Assembly (NCBI RefSeq): GCF_000255705.1
Contig: NZ_JH636443.1
Location: 32,764-86,946, forward strand
Source of the DNA: Zavarzinella formosa DSM 19928
GTDB taxonomy: Bacteria > Planctomycetota > Planctomycetia > Gemmatales > Gemmataceae
Reading direction: 5' to 3'
DNA length: 54,183 bases
The notes below the pieces were generated by a model. That model was not told the origin of the DNA, made no database searches, and worked only from the letters and a program-made list of their open reading frames with translations. The position numbers and the translations under genes are program-made. This document shows positions 35,402 to 43,871 of this stretch, in pieces. Each line of letters begins with the position of its first letter. Within the stretch, counting starts at the first letter, position 1.

Positions 35402-36865
35402 TTATTTTTTCACCTGATTTCGCTCGACCAAGCCCGAGGCAGGATCAGCTTCAACGGCTCCGCCGAGCAGATTGTCCGTGACCATGTTGCCTCGGCCGCC
35501 GGTCACGCGGATTGACGGCGTCTTCTTGTCGCCAGGCCGGGCGTCGAGGATCACGCAGCCGGATACTTTGCTGTCTGACGTTTCCGTCAGCATCACGCCG
35601 ATGGCATCGCCGTCCAAGATCGTGCAACCGGTGATGTTGAAGCGCTTGCTGTTCCCGACCGTCATACTGGCTTCGGTCTTTCGCACGTTGGTGAGGTGCA
35701 GTCCGCTCACATTGCAGTCTTCACAGTTCTTGAACACCACATCGTTTTTCGCGTCGCGCGAATTGCCGAACCGGTCGTAATGCGGGTTCCGGTCCATGCT
35801 GTTTGGGCCGACGACGACGCTATGAGAATCCTCGACCAGCAGGTTGTGATCGAAACCTTCCCAAAAGGTGTTCCCGGAGATGACGACGCCCCGGCAGCTT
35901 TCCAGATGCACGTTCACCCGCACATCGCTGAACACGTTGCCGGTGATTGTCACATGCCCCTGCCGGACCACGGGCATGTCCTTCCCCGGATTCGACAGTC
36001 CCCGGATATGCACATTCGCGCAACCGGCGGCCTTCCCGGTGTGCTGAACCGTGCAGCCGGTGATGGCCACTTCGCCGGTGCCGAAATCGCTTCCGGTGGC
36101 ATCAATGAAGATGTTGGCTGTCGCCGGCCCGGTCGGCAGGGCCATGTTGGCTTCGATATCACACCCGGTGATTTGCAGATTCCGCACGTTCCCCTTGATG
36201 GAGACGATCCCTCCCCCGGCGTTGTAACTGACATGGCTGCCGATGACATTGATTTGGTGAAGGTCCACGTCGTCCAGAAACACGCCGATGCCCCGATTTT
36301 CGTAGAGGTGACAATCGGAGATGATGACGTTGCGGTTGCGTTTGTAAAGCCGCACGGCATTCAACGTCTTGCGAACAACCAGCCGGGACAGGGTGATTTG
36401 CATCGTCCCCTCGGCCTCGATACCGCAGGCCTCGGGATGATTGCCGACAATCTCCAATCCCTCGACCATCGGGGCGCGTTGCCGGTCCCACACGGGAGCC
36501 TTGATCGTGACCGGATCTGCCGTACCGGCATGCGTGCCGACGAACCGAATCGCCGCGCCGGGACCGTCCATCAGAAGCCGGGCCGTCCCGTGGCCTTCGA
36601 TGGATGTGAACCCGGTCTTGTCGAGATCGACCAGCAGAGGCTTGGTGAGCCGATAGATTCCGCGAGGCAGACTGATCGTGCCCCGGCCTTCGTCAATCGC
36701 TCGCTGAATGGCGGCCGTGTCGTCGGCTTTGCCATCGCCAACGGCCCCGAAAGCGGTCTTTTCCACCGGCTTCGGCGGGTCCTGGCTCTGGCTGCGGGTG
36801 GCGATGATCCAGCCGAGCGATCCCGTGATGGCGACCAGCAGCAACCCATTCCATTTCCAGTTCAT
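35402..36865 (-). CDS. secreted right-handed beta-helix protein (pectate-lyase-like)
   Basis: A 487-residue protein with an N-terminal membrane or signal segment (GLLLVAITGSLGWIIA). The N-terminal motif FGAVGDGKADDTAAIQRAID is the usual cap of Pectate_lyase_3 proteins. It is followed by many parallel beta-helix coils, seen as repeated I-x-G-N / V-x-G-C-x-I patterns (ITGCDIEANMA, ITGCTVQHTGK, ITGNVFSDVRV, ISGNTFWEGFD, ITGCTILDGD). It may be a polysaccharide lyase, epimerase or sugar-binding protein; no catalytic signature is decisive. The ATG at 36865 has GGAG upstream. Confidence 0.87.
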   Translation of the reverse strand: MNWKWNGLLLVAITGSLGWIIATRSQSQDPPKPVEKTAFGAVGDGKADDTAAIQRAIDEGRGTISLPRGIYRLTKPLLVDLDKTGFTSIEGHGTARLLMDGPGAAIRFVGTHAGTADPVTIKAPVWDRQRAPMVEGLEIVGNHPEACGIEAEGTMQITLSRLVVRKTLNAVRLYKRNRNVIISDCHLYENRGIGVFLDDVDLHQINVIGSHVSYNAGGGIVSIKGNVRNLQITGCDIEANMALPTGPATANIFIDATGSDFGTGEVAITGCTVQHTGKAAGCANVHIRGLSNPGKDMPVVRQGHVTITGNVFSDVRVNVHLESCRGVVISGNTFWEGFDHNLLVEDSHSVVVGPNSMDRNPHYDRFGNSRDAKNDVVFKNCEDCNVSGLHLTNVRKTEASMTVGNSKRFNITGCTILDGDAIGVMLTETSDSKVSGCVILDARPGDKKTPSIRVTGGRGNMVTDNLLGGAVEADPASGLVERNQVKK

Positions 36866-36937
36866 GAGTTCTCCGTCACGCAAAGCGTCGGGTTTCTAGA
36901 CGGGCAAAATAATCACCCAGTTCGGACGTTTCGCCGG

Positions 36938-37912
36938 TCAGTCTTCTTTGAAAAACTTCACGATTTGATTGGTGGCCTCGAACAAAAACAACGCGGCCCC
37001 GACATGCGTGGCGTTCAGCCAGATGATCTTTTGCTTGCCGGTGGCTTCCCACAAAGTCTTCGCGGCCGCCGGGGGAACCACGTCGTCCCGGCTGGCGGCG
37101 ATCATCAACAGCCGTTTATCCTTCAACACGGCGGCGTTGGTGATCGGGTCAGCCGGGGCAATGGCGGCTTTCATCACATCGCGGGTGATCCCAATCGTCG
37201 AAAGGGCCGCGAGCAGCGGCTTGGCTTGCGGGTGTTCCCAATAGGCATCGACCAGACCACCGCCGCCGAGCAACAACGACACCCGCGTGAGCCGGGGTTC
37301 GGATTCGGCGGTCAGCGCCCCCATGAAGCTCCCCAAACTGGTGCCGTGGATGCCAAGTTTCTTTTTGTTCACTTCCGGGCGGCTTTCCAGCCAGGCCACG
37401 CCGCAACGATTGTCCAGCACGGTTTGCCGGATGTTATCCATCGTCTGGTTGATGTTTGGGGAGAGCAGGCGAATCTTCTCCCCGGCCGGCCGGCGCGGGC
37501 CGTAATAAGGCATCTGAATGATGAGGGCGGCGATGTCGTTTTGGGCGAACATGCTGGCCAGCCCGCGCGAGACGACCTGGCTGCCATCAAGAATGTCCAG
37601 CAGGATGACACCGGGGAACGGCCCCTTGCCCGCCGGCCGGTAATATTCCGCGTGAACGGTGTTGTTCGATTCATGCGGGGATTTGACCGGCGAAGGGAAG
37701 GTCAGGTCCGCGATGGTGATGCCGCTGACCGGGAGTTCCCGCTTCGGCGTCATGATGTAATCGAACGTGTACTCCGCCAGCCGATAACGCTCCGGAATGG
37801 CGGCCTGATCGTCGAGGGGTTTGAAGGTGACCCGCCCCTTTTCAACCGAGCCAGGCTCCGCATTCGCCATCCCGACGGCCAACAGCAACAAGGCGGCGAG
37901 TGATCCACGCAT
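36938..37912 (-). CDS. secreted alpha/beta hydrolase
   Basis: A 324-residue protein with a signal peptide (MRGSLAALLLLAVGMANA) and an alpha/beta-hydrolase fold of the dienelactone-hydrolase / acetyl-xylan-esterase type: strand VILLDIL, nucleophile elbow HGTSLGS with Ser192, acid in IAASRDDVVPP and histidine in LNATHVGA. It is probably an extracytoplasmic esterase. The ribosome site is poor for the chosen ATG; a TTG five codons earlier is the alternative. A beta-helix protein gene follows on the same strand, which would suit polysaccharide breakdown, but this is inference. Confidence 0.82.
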   Translation of the reverse strand: MRGSLAALLLLAVGMANAEPGSVEKGRVTFKPLDDQAAIPERYRLAEYTFDYIMTPKRELPVSGITIADLTFPSPVKSPHESNNTVHAEYYRPAGKGPFPGVILLDILDGSQVVSRGLASMFAQNDIAALIIQMPYYGPRRPAGEKIRLLSPNINQTMDNIRQTVLDNRCGVAWLESRPEVNKKKLGIHGTSLGSFMGALTAESEPRLTRVSLLLGGGGLVDAYWEHPQAKPLLAALSTIGITRDVMKAAIAPADPITNAAVLKDKRLLMIAASRDDVVPPAAAKTLWEATGKQKIIWLNATHVGAALFLFEATNQIVKFFKED

Positions 37913-38068
37913 GGAGGAAATTCCCAAGGGTGTGATGGGTGAGTGAGATTGATTGTGGCCGGGCGGGTCATCAGAAGCAAGGGAAGAGTTCCCCGGATCA
38001 CCCGTTGTTGGCGGAGGCTCGATGATCGGCTACAATAAAGTAAAACCGCAGACTCGGGGATCGTTGCC

Positions 38069-38494
38069 GTGGCCCGCAAAGCGCAAAAGACGAAAATCGT
38101 GGCCTTCAAGGTGGAAGAAGATCTCGCGGAATTTCTGGACAAGTTGAACAACAAGAGCGACTTTATCCGCAAGGCCATTCTGGCTCAATTCTCAATGGCC
38201 TGCCCGCTGTGCGCCGGAAGCGGCGTGGTCGCCCGCGGGATACACGACCATTACAAACCGGTGATCGCCGAGCAAAACCATCATCCGTGCAGCCGGTGCA
38301 AAACCCCGGTCGTGCTGCCGCTCAGCCTGGAAGGGGTTAGCGAAAAGGATCGCAAGCGGCTCGAACAGTATTACCATGGCGGCCCGCTGTTCTGCGCCAA
38401 GTGTTTCCCGGAAATCCCCGCGTGCGACGACTGCGAATGGCACATCCCGCATGACGGCATCGCCGATCACTTCCGCAAGGCCCACACCCATTGA
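38069..38494 (+). CDS. ribbon-helix-helix protein with C-terminal Cys/His clusters
   Basis: A 141-residue protein starting at GTG. The first 40 residues (KTKIVAFKVEEDLAEFLDKL, then NKSDFIRKAILAQF) have the strand-helix-helix pattern of CopG/Arc-type DNA-binding domains. The rest contains four CxxC pairs (CPLC, CSRC, CAKC, CDDC) plus a terminal DHFRKAHTH, so it probably binds two or more zinc ions. The combination suggests a transcription factor whose C-terminal part senses metal or redox state, or holds it in a complex. I know no characterised homologue. The next gene starts within a few bases, so they are likely cotranscribed. Confidence 0.75.
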   Translation: MARKAQKTKIVAFKVEEDLAEFLDKLNNKSDFIRKAILAQFSMACPLCAGSGVVARGIHDHYKPVIAEQNHHPCSRCKTPVVLPLSLEGVSEKDRKRLEQYYHGGPLFCAKCFPEIPACDDCEWHIPHDGIADHFRKAHTH

Positions 38495-38498
38495 CCCG

Positions 38499-39941
38499 TT
38501 GCGGGAATCTCTCGACGAGCCGTTAAGCCAGCCGACCGAGGCCGAGTTCCGGCAAATGGCCGACGAAATCGTCCGCTGGACGGCCCGGCATCTCGCCACA
38601 CTCCCCGAACAACATATCGGCCTTACTGGCACGCCCGAGGAATTACGGCAACTTCTCCCGACGAATGCCCCGGAGACCGGCCGGGGCTTCGTCGGCCTCT
38701 TTGCCGACGTGCGGGAAAAACTCTTCCCCCATGCTTTTCGCAACAACCATCCCCGGTTTCTGGCGTTTATCCCCGCCTGGCCCTCCGCCGAAAGCATCCA
38801 AGGCGAATGGCTGACGGCCGCCACCAATTTCTACGGCGGCATCTGGCTCGAAGGTTCCGGCCCCGCCCACATCGAGAACACGGTGATTGGCTGGTTCCGC
38901 GACTGGCTCGGCCTGCCGGAGACAACCAAGGGCGTGCTGACAGCGGGCGGGTCCGAGGCGAATCTGACAGCGCTGGTCGTGGCGAGAGAATCATTGACCT
39001 CCGACGAACGAAACCGCTCGGTGATTTACCTGTCGGCCGAACGGCATTGGTCCGTGGACAAGGCCCTGATGGTCATCGGCCATCCGCCGGAACGGATCCG
39101 GCATGTGCCGACCGACGGGCAGTTTCGTTTTAATGTCCCCGCCCTTGCACGCGCGATCCAAAAAGATCAACAGGCGGGACTTCGCCCGTGGGTGGTGGTC
39201 GGCAACGCCGGGGCGACGAACACCGGAACCGTCGATCCATTGAATGAACTTGCGGAAGTCGCCCGCGAATTTGGCTTGTGGTTCCACGTCGATGCCGCCT
39301 ATGGCTGGAGTGGGATGCTCGACCCGGACGAACGACCGGCCTTTGCGGGAATTGAAAAGGCCGGCTCGGTTACGCTCGATCCCCACAAATGGTTTGCCCA
39401 ACCCTATGAGAGCGGCTGCCTGCTGGCGCGAGAAGGCCATCGCCTTCCGGCGACCTTTGCCGACCGGCCGGATTATCTCGATGATGCCGCCCCGGCCGAA
39501 GGGGAAACCAACTATGCCGATCACGGCCTGTCGCTAAGCCGCCGGTTTCGGGCGTTCAAAATCTGGTTTGCGGTTCAGTCACTCGGCGTCGGCTGGCACC
39601 GGCAACTCGTCACCCGCTGTTGCCGGCTGGCGGCCTATGCCGAAAACGTGCTGCGCTCCCGGCCAGAATTTGAAATTCTCTGCCCCCGGCAATTGGGCAT
39701 CGTTTGTTTCCGGTATCATCGATCCGGGGTCGAACACGATTGGGATACCCTCAACCGGCGAATCCTCGCGGATCTGCGAAACTCCGGGCTGGGCTTCCTT
39801 TCCTCCACACGATTGTCCGGCACGCTGGCCATTCGCATGTGTTTCGTCAACGGCCGGACCACCGCCACAGATATCGACCGGCTGATCGACTTTCTGGCCC
39901 TCGCGGGCGAACAAGCCGAACGTGCCGACGATGCCGGTTGA
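38499..39941 (+). CDS. PLP-dependent decarboxylase, aromatic-L-amino-acid/glutamate decarboxylase family
   Basis: A group II pyridoxal-phosphate decarboxylase of about 480 residues. Recognised features are AGGSEANLTAL (phosphate binding), HVDAAYGW (PLP-ring Asp and Ala), and LDPHKWFAQPYE with the Schiff-base Lys297. Members decarboxylate aromatic amino acids, histidine or glutamate; the substrate cannot be told from sequence alone. The frame extends upstream over the preceding gene, so the start is uncertain; I chose TTG 38499, just after that gene's stop. No strong ribosome site is visible. Confidence 0.85.
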   Translation: MRESLDEPLSQPTEAEFRQMADEIVRWTARHLATLPEQHIGLTGTPEELRQLLPTNAPETGRGFVGLFADVREKLFPHAFRNNHPRFLAFIPAWPSAESIQGEWLTAATNFYGGIWLEGSGPAHIENTVIGWFRDWLGLPETTKGVLTAGGSEANLTALVVARESLTSDERNRSVIYLSAERHWSVDKALMVIGHPPERIRHVPTDGQFRFNVPALARAIQKDQQAGLRPWVVVGNAGATNTGTVDPLNELAEVAREFGLWFHVDAAYGWSGMLDPDERPAFAGIEKAGSVTLDPHKWFAQPYESGCLLAREGHRLPATFADRPDYLDDAAPAEGETNYADHGLSLSRRFRAFKIWFAVQSLGVGWHRQLVTRCCRLAAYAENVLRSRPEFEILCPRQLGIVCFRYHRSGVEHDWDTLNRRILADLRNSGLGFLSSTRLSGTLAIRMCFVNGRTTATDIDRLIDFLALAGEQAERADDAG

Positions 39942-40036
39942 GCAGATCGGCGAGCCGGGGCGATTCCCGCCGCCCCCTTGACGGCATGCCGATTGCCTGT
40001 CACGCTAAGGATTGGAACCATTCGGGAAGCACGATC

Positions 40037-40858
40037 ATGAAGCGGTATCGCTGGTTCGGGTTGGGCGTTGTGACGCTGGCGTCTGCCCTGACAGGCATCG
40101 CGCAGGAAAAAGACACGGGTGCCGCGAAGGAAAAAGGCCCGGAGGTCGCGCAGGAGAAGGGCGCAAGCGACGCCCCGAAGCGGGACGAAATTCTGGAAGG
40201 CTTCCGGGCCTACGTCGTCAACGAACCGCGATACGCCCCGAACGAACTCCGCAACCGCACCGGGAAGATGGAGGATCTCGTTTGCGATCACGGCCTCAAC
40301 CCGGTGATCGCCGTCTTCTCCCGCACCATCCCGGCTGATGCCAGCCATCCGCTGAATGTGCTTGTCGCCAAACTGGACGCCCTCGGAGATAACTACGTCA
40401 ACCGGCGTCTCGGCACCTATCTCGTGTTCCTAGCCCTGAAAGACGAATACCGCAAGGACGAAACACGAGACGCCCGCATCAGCGAGATCCAACGCTTCGT
40501 CAAGGAAGCAACACCCAAACGGACCACGATCGGCCTGGCAGAAGCCACCGAGACGCCCGACGGCACGAACCAAGCCGCCATCCCGGCCCAAGTGACCAGT
40601 ATGGGCATCGGCGCCGACGATGACTTGGTGATCGTGCTGTATCAACGCTTCATCGTGGTGAAACGATGGAAGTTCAAGGCCGACGCCCCGCCATCGGAAG
40701 CTCTCCTCACCGAACTGACCGGCGAGGTGGCCAAATTACTCGGCCCGGTGAAGAAGCGAGCCAACATCGGCGAACCGAGGGAAGAGCCGAAAGCCGCTCC
40801 GAAGAAGGATGAGCCCAAAGAAGAGCCGAAAAAGGAAGAACCGAAGAAAGACGAATGA
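40037..40858 (+). CDS. secreted protein with Lys/Glu/Pro-rich tail
   Basis: A 273-residue protein with a signal peptide (MKRYRWFGLGVVTLASALTGIAQ), a Lys/Glu-rich linker, then a globular core (DLVCDHGLNPVIAVFSRTI, LVIVLYQRFIVVKRWKF) that may be thioredoxin-like but lacks a CxxC pair. The last 30 residues are low-complexity KKDEPKEEPKKEEPKK. The ATG has GGGAAG about 7 bases upstream. The function is unknown. Confidence 0.7.
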   Translation: MKRYRWFGLGVVTLASALTGIAQEKDTGAAKEKGPEVAQEKGASDAPKRDEILEGFRAYVVNEPRYAPNELRNRTGKMEDLVCDHGLNPVIAVFSRTIPADASHPLNVLVAKLDALGDNYVNRRLGTYLVFLALKDEYRKDETRDARISEIQRFVKEATPKRTTIGLAEATETPDGTNQAAIPAQVTSMGIGADDDLVIVLYQRFIVVKRWKFKADAPPSEALLTELTGEVAKLLGPVKKRANIGEPREEPKAAPKKDEPKEEPKKEEPKKDE

Positions 40859-40912
40859 TGTGATCGGCCGCTTTTCGAGAACCCGCAAAATCATTTCCAA
40901 AGATATCTCCTG

Positions 40913-41869
40913 ATGTGGCGTGTCGGCATCGACGAGGCGGGTTACGGCCCCAATTTGGGGCCGTTGGTGCTGGCCTGCACGGCCTGCCATGTCCCCGACG
41001 ACACCCCGGCCGATTTATGGGGGGTTCTGGCCGCCGCTGTCCGCAAGAAAGTCGGGCGGGACGATGGCCGTTTGCTGATCGACGATTCCAAAAAGGTTCA
41101 TCAGGGAGTCACCGGCAACGCCAAGCTCGAACGCGGCGTGCTGGCGATGATCGGCCAGACGGGCGCCCTGCCGACCACTCTCGCGGAATTACTCGATCAC
41201 CGGGCGGTCGGGGATTCCATCATCGAATTGCTGGAAGAACCGTGGTATCAATCAACGATGCCGATTGGCGTGTTCGATGAGGCCGCCAAGATCACAACCG
41301 CCGTGAACGCCTTCGGCGAAGTTTGCCGGGCTGCGAATGTGACGTGGTTTGCCCCGCGAATGATGGTGATTCCCACCCCCCGCTTCAACAACCTGCTGGA
41401 CCAACTCGACCTCAAATCCGAAGTCCTGATCGACGGCATCAAACGCCTGTTCGCCACGGTGTTGACATTGCCGGGAACCGATCCCGTGCGGGTGGCCGTG
41501 GACCGGCTCGGGGGCCGCACGTTTTATGCCCCGCTGCTTCAGGAGGTTTTCAAGGACGGTTATGTGCGGATCGTTCAGGAATCGGCCGAGATGTGCGAAT
41601 ACACGATTTACGGCCTCAGCCGCGAGATTCACTTCAGTTTCCAACCACGGGCCGACGGCGAACACATGAACGTCGCCCTGGCTTCCATGCTGGCCAAATA
41701 CCTGCGTGAAGTCTTCATGACCCAGTTCAACGCCCACTGGTCAACGCATGTGCCGGGCGTGAAACCCACCGCCGGTTATCCGGTGGACGCCGCGAGGTTT
41801 TTGAACGACATCCGGGATGTCATGGAACAACGGGCGATCCCGATGCGGAAGGTATGGCGCCGGAAGTAA
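40913..41869 (+). CDS. RNase HII-like protein
   Basis: A 318-residue protein whose N-terminus VGIDEAGYGPNLGPLVLAC matches the GIDEAGRGPxxGPVV motif of ribonuclease HII (catalytic Asp7 and Glu8), with a second motif IDDSKKV (57-63) where HII has L-D-S-K. It differs in having Tyr for the Arg after DEAG and in being over 100 residues longer than HII. It may cleave RNA in RNA/DNA hybrids, or be a divergent relative with another nucleic-acid substrate. The ribosome site is not clear. It converges on purN across a large inverted repeat. Confidence 0.75.
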   Translation: MWRVGIDEAGYGPNLGPLVLACTACHVPDDTPADLWGVLAAAVRKKVGRDDGRLLIDDSKKVHQGVTGNAKLERGVLAMIGQTGALPTTLAELLDHRAVGDSIIELLEEPWYQSTMPIGVFDEAAKITTAVNAFGEVCRAANVTWFAPRMMVIPTPRFNNLLDQLDLKSEVLIDGIKRLFATVLTLPGTDPVRVAVDRLGGRTFYAPLLQEVFKDGYVRIVQESAEMCEYTIYGLSREIHFSFQPRADGEHMNVALASMLAKYLREVFMTQFNAHWSTHVPGVKPTAGYPVDAARFLNDIRDVMEQRAIPMRKVWRRK

Positions 41870-41878
41870 AGAGATAAG

Positions 41879-42114
41879 AAAAGAGGAAAGGCACTAACCA
41901 CAAAGACGCAAAGATCACACAAAGTTTCACAAAGAAAACCAAGACAACAAGCAAAGTTTAATCAAGAAAACAGAAGAAATCCAACCAAGAGCGAAGGCCA
42001 GATCAGCCCGGTTTGTCCTTTGATTTCTTAATTGAACTTTGCTTGTTGTTTTGGTTTTCTTTGTGAAACTTTGTGTGATCTTTGCGTCTTTGTGGTTAGT
42101 GTCTTTCCTCTTTC
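41879..42114. repeat. 84-bp-arm inverted repeat (CCACAAAGAC family)
   Basis: The arms 41879-41962 and 42031-42114 are complementary at all but about three positions, around a 68-base centre. Each arm contains AACCACAAAGACGCAAAGA and GTTTCACAAAGAAAACCA blocks. It fills most of the junction between the convergent RNase HII-like and purN genes. A related single arm is found at 47841-47912. It is non-coding; a miniature mobile element or a transcription barrier are both possible. Confidence 0.9.
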
Positions 42115-42122
42115 CCTCTCAA

Positions 42123-42743
42123 TCACCCGCCTGTCCACCTCACCAACCGGCCGACCACTTCCATTTTCCCTGCGGCGAAGGCCGCGATGGCCTTGGGATA
42201 CGCCTCGCATTCGGCCACGAAGACGCGGTCGGCGACGATCTCCGGCGTGTCGGTCGGGAACACCGTCACCACGCTTTGGGAGATGATCGGGCCGTGGTCG
42301 AATTCGTTGTCCGCGAAGTGGACGGTGCAGCCGGTGACTTTGGCCCCGAATTTCGTCACCGCCTCATGGACGTGATGGCCGTACATTCCCTTGCCGCCGA
42401 AAGCCGGGAGAAGCGAGGGATGGATGTTCATCACCTTGTGCGTGAAGTCCTCGGGGATGCGGAGCAATTGCAGATAACCGGCGAGGACTGCCAGTTTCGC
42501 CCCGGCCTGTCGGCAGATGTCGAAATTTGCCCGGCCGAACTCTTCGGCGTTTGCAAATCCCTTCCGTTCGATCACCGTCGCCGGGATACCGGCTTTCTTC
42601 GCCCGTTCGATGCCATAAGCATCTTTCCGACTGGAAATCACATGGACAATGTCGATGTCAAGTGTCTTCGCGGCGATCTTGTCCAACAGGTTTTGCAACG
42701 TGGTTCCGCCACCGCTCAACAGCACGACCACCGGGAAACTCAT
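42123..42743 (-). CDS. purN: phosphoribosylglycinamide formyltransferase
   Basis: GAR transformylase, the third step of purine synthesis, moving the formyl group of 10-formyl-tetrahydrofolate to GAR. The 206-residue length is usual. The N-terminal glycine loop is LLSGGGTTLQNLL (GSGSN-like in most), the catalytic Asn and His are in MNIHPSLLPAF (about N105 and H107), and the catalytic Asp is in DNEFDHGPIISQ. Its ATG overlaps the stop of the preceding dehydrogenase gene (ATGA), so translation is coupled, although the two enzymes share no obvious pathway. Confidence 0.95.
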   Translation of the reverse strand: MSFPVVVLLSGGGTTLQNLLDKIAAKTLDIDIVHVISSRKDAYGIERAKKAGIPATVIERKGFANAEEFGRANFDICRQAGAKLAVLAGYLQLLRIPEDFTHKVMNIHPSLLPAFGGKGMYGHHVHEAVTKFGAKVTGCTVHFADNEFDHGPIISQSVVTVFPTDTPEIVADRVFVAECEAYPKAIAAFAAGKMEVVGRLVRWTGG

Positions 42744-43813
42744 GCCGCACCGCCTGTTGATTCTTGGGGAAGGGGCACGTTCAGTTCGGTCGCCAGTTTG
42801 ACGAGCGGGTTCCAGGTGCCATCAGGGATCGGGATGCCATTCGCCCGGCGGGCGGCCTTGCTGCGGCGTTCCGGGTCGCCGGGCAACGTGATCTCGTTGA
42901 CGCCGGGGGCCAGCGGCGTGTTCCGCACGAATTCGGAAAGACCGCCGACGGTTTGCAGGAAGTTTTCCGAACCGCCGAAGAGGGCCGTGTTCCACAACAC
43001 AAAGACAACGCAATTGGCCATCCCCGGCATCGGACGATCCGGCCGGGAGCAATCACCGCCGGAAAGGCCCCCGGCCAAAGCATCAAGCATCAGACCGAGG
43101 CCGAAACCCTTGTAGGTTTGTTCGCCACCAAACGGGAGAATCGTGCCGGGCGGGTCGCCGTACAAATCGGCCGGGTTGGTGGTCGGTTCCCCCTTCGAGT
43201 TCTGAATCCACCCGGCGGGGACGGTTCCACCCTTCTGATGAGCGACGCGAACCTTCCCCTCCGCGCAAACACTCGTGCTGAAATCCAACACGAGCGGAGC
43301 AGCCGGCGTCGGCGAGCCAAAGCAAATCGGGTTGGTGCTGATGCGCCCCTGCACCCCGCCGGGGGGAGCCACGCGACGACCGGAGCCATGCGAGTTCACC
43401 GTGGCGAACAATGCACACCCTTTGGCTGCCGCCCACTCGGCGTATTCCCCCAGCCGGCCGATGTGACCGGTGCGCCGCAAGGTGCCGCTGGCGACTCCAA
43501 GTGTCCGGGCCTTTTCCCAAAGCTTTTCCAGCACCGTGAACGCCTGTACCTGTCCCAATCCCCATTGGCCATCCACGGAGAGCATCGCCGGGGTCTCGGT
43601 CACCACCGCGAATTTGGAATCCTTGGTGAGTTTCCCGTCTTTGAGGAAGCCGACGTATTGCGTCACGCGAATCACCCCGTGGGAATCGTGCCCGCACAGG
43701 TTGGAATCGACGAGCGACCGGCTCACGATGGCCGCGTGTTCGGCGGGAACACCGGCCGCCACGAAGACGCTCGCGGCGAATTGTTCCAATGCTTCGGGAG
43801 AGAATGTCGGCAC
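42740..43813 (-). CDS. malate/L-lactate/ureidoglycolate dehydrogenase family (Ldh2) oxidoreductase
   Basis: A 357-residue NAD(P)-dependent 2-hydroxyacid dehydrogenase of the Ldh2/YlbC type. Typical motifs are GHDSHGVIRVTQYV, SHGSGRRVAPPGG, STNPICFGSP (NADP-binding signature region) and YKGFGLGLMLDALAGGLSG. Possible substrates include malate, lactate or ureidoglycolate. I chose GTG 43813, which has GAGGGA 6 bases upstream and gives the usual N-terminus (PTFSPEALEQF); the ATG at 43873 would overlap the divergent gene's start codon and has no ribosome site. Confidence 0.9.
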   Translation of the reverse strand: MPTFSPEALEQFAASVFVAAGVPAEHAAIVSRSLVDSNLCGHDSHGVIRVTQYVGFLKDGKLTKDSKFAVVTETPAMLSVDGQWGLGQVQAFTVLEKLWEKARTLGVASGTLRRTGHIGRLGEYAEWAAAKGCALFATVNSHGSGRRVAPPGGVQGRISTNPICFGSPTPAAPLVLDFSTSVCAEGKVRVAHQKGGTVPAGWIQNSKGEPTTNPADLYGDPPGTILPFGGEQTYKGFGLGLMLDALAGGLSGGDCSRPDRPMPGMANCVVFVLWNTALFGGSENFLQTVGGLSEFVRNTPLAPGVNEITLPGDPERRSKAARRANGIPIPDGTWNPLVKLATELNVPLPQESTGGAA

Positions 43814-43871
43814 GTCAGGTCCCTCGGGATACAATTTCGGGAGTTTGATCCGCCCGCTAACTGGGTTCGCC

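Noticed and set aside
35696-37903. A 735-codon open frame on the plus strand
   Set aside because: It is antisense to the beta-helix and hydrolase genes, with shadow-like composition and no ribosome site.
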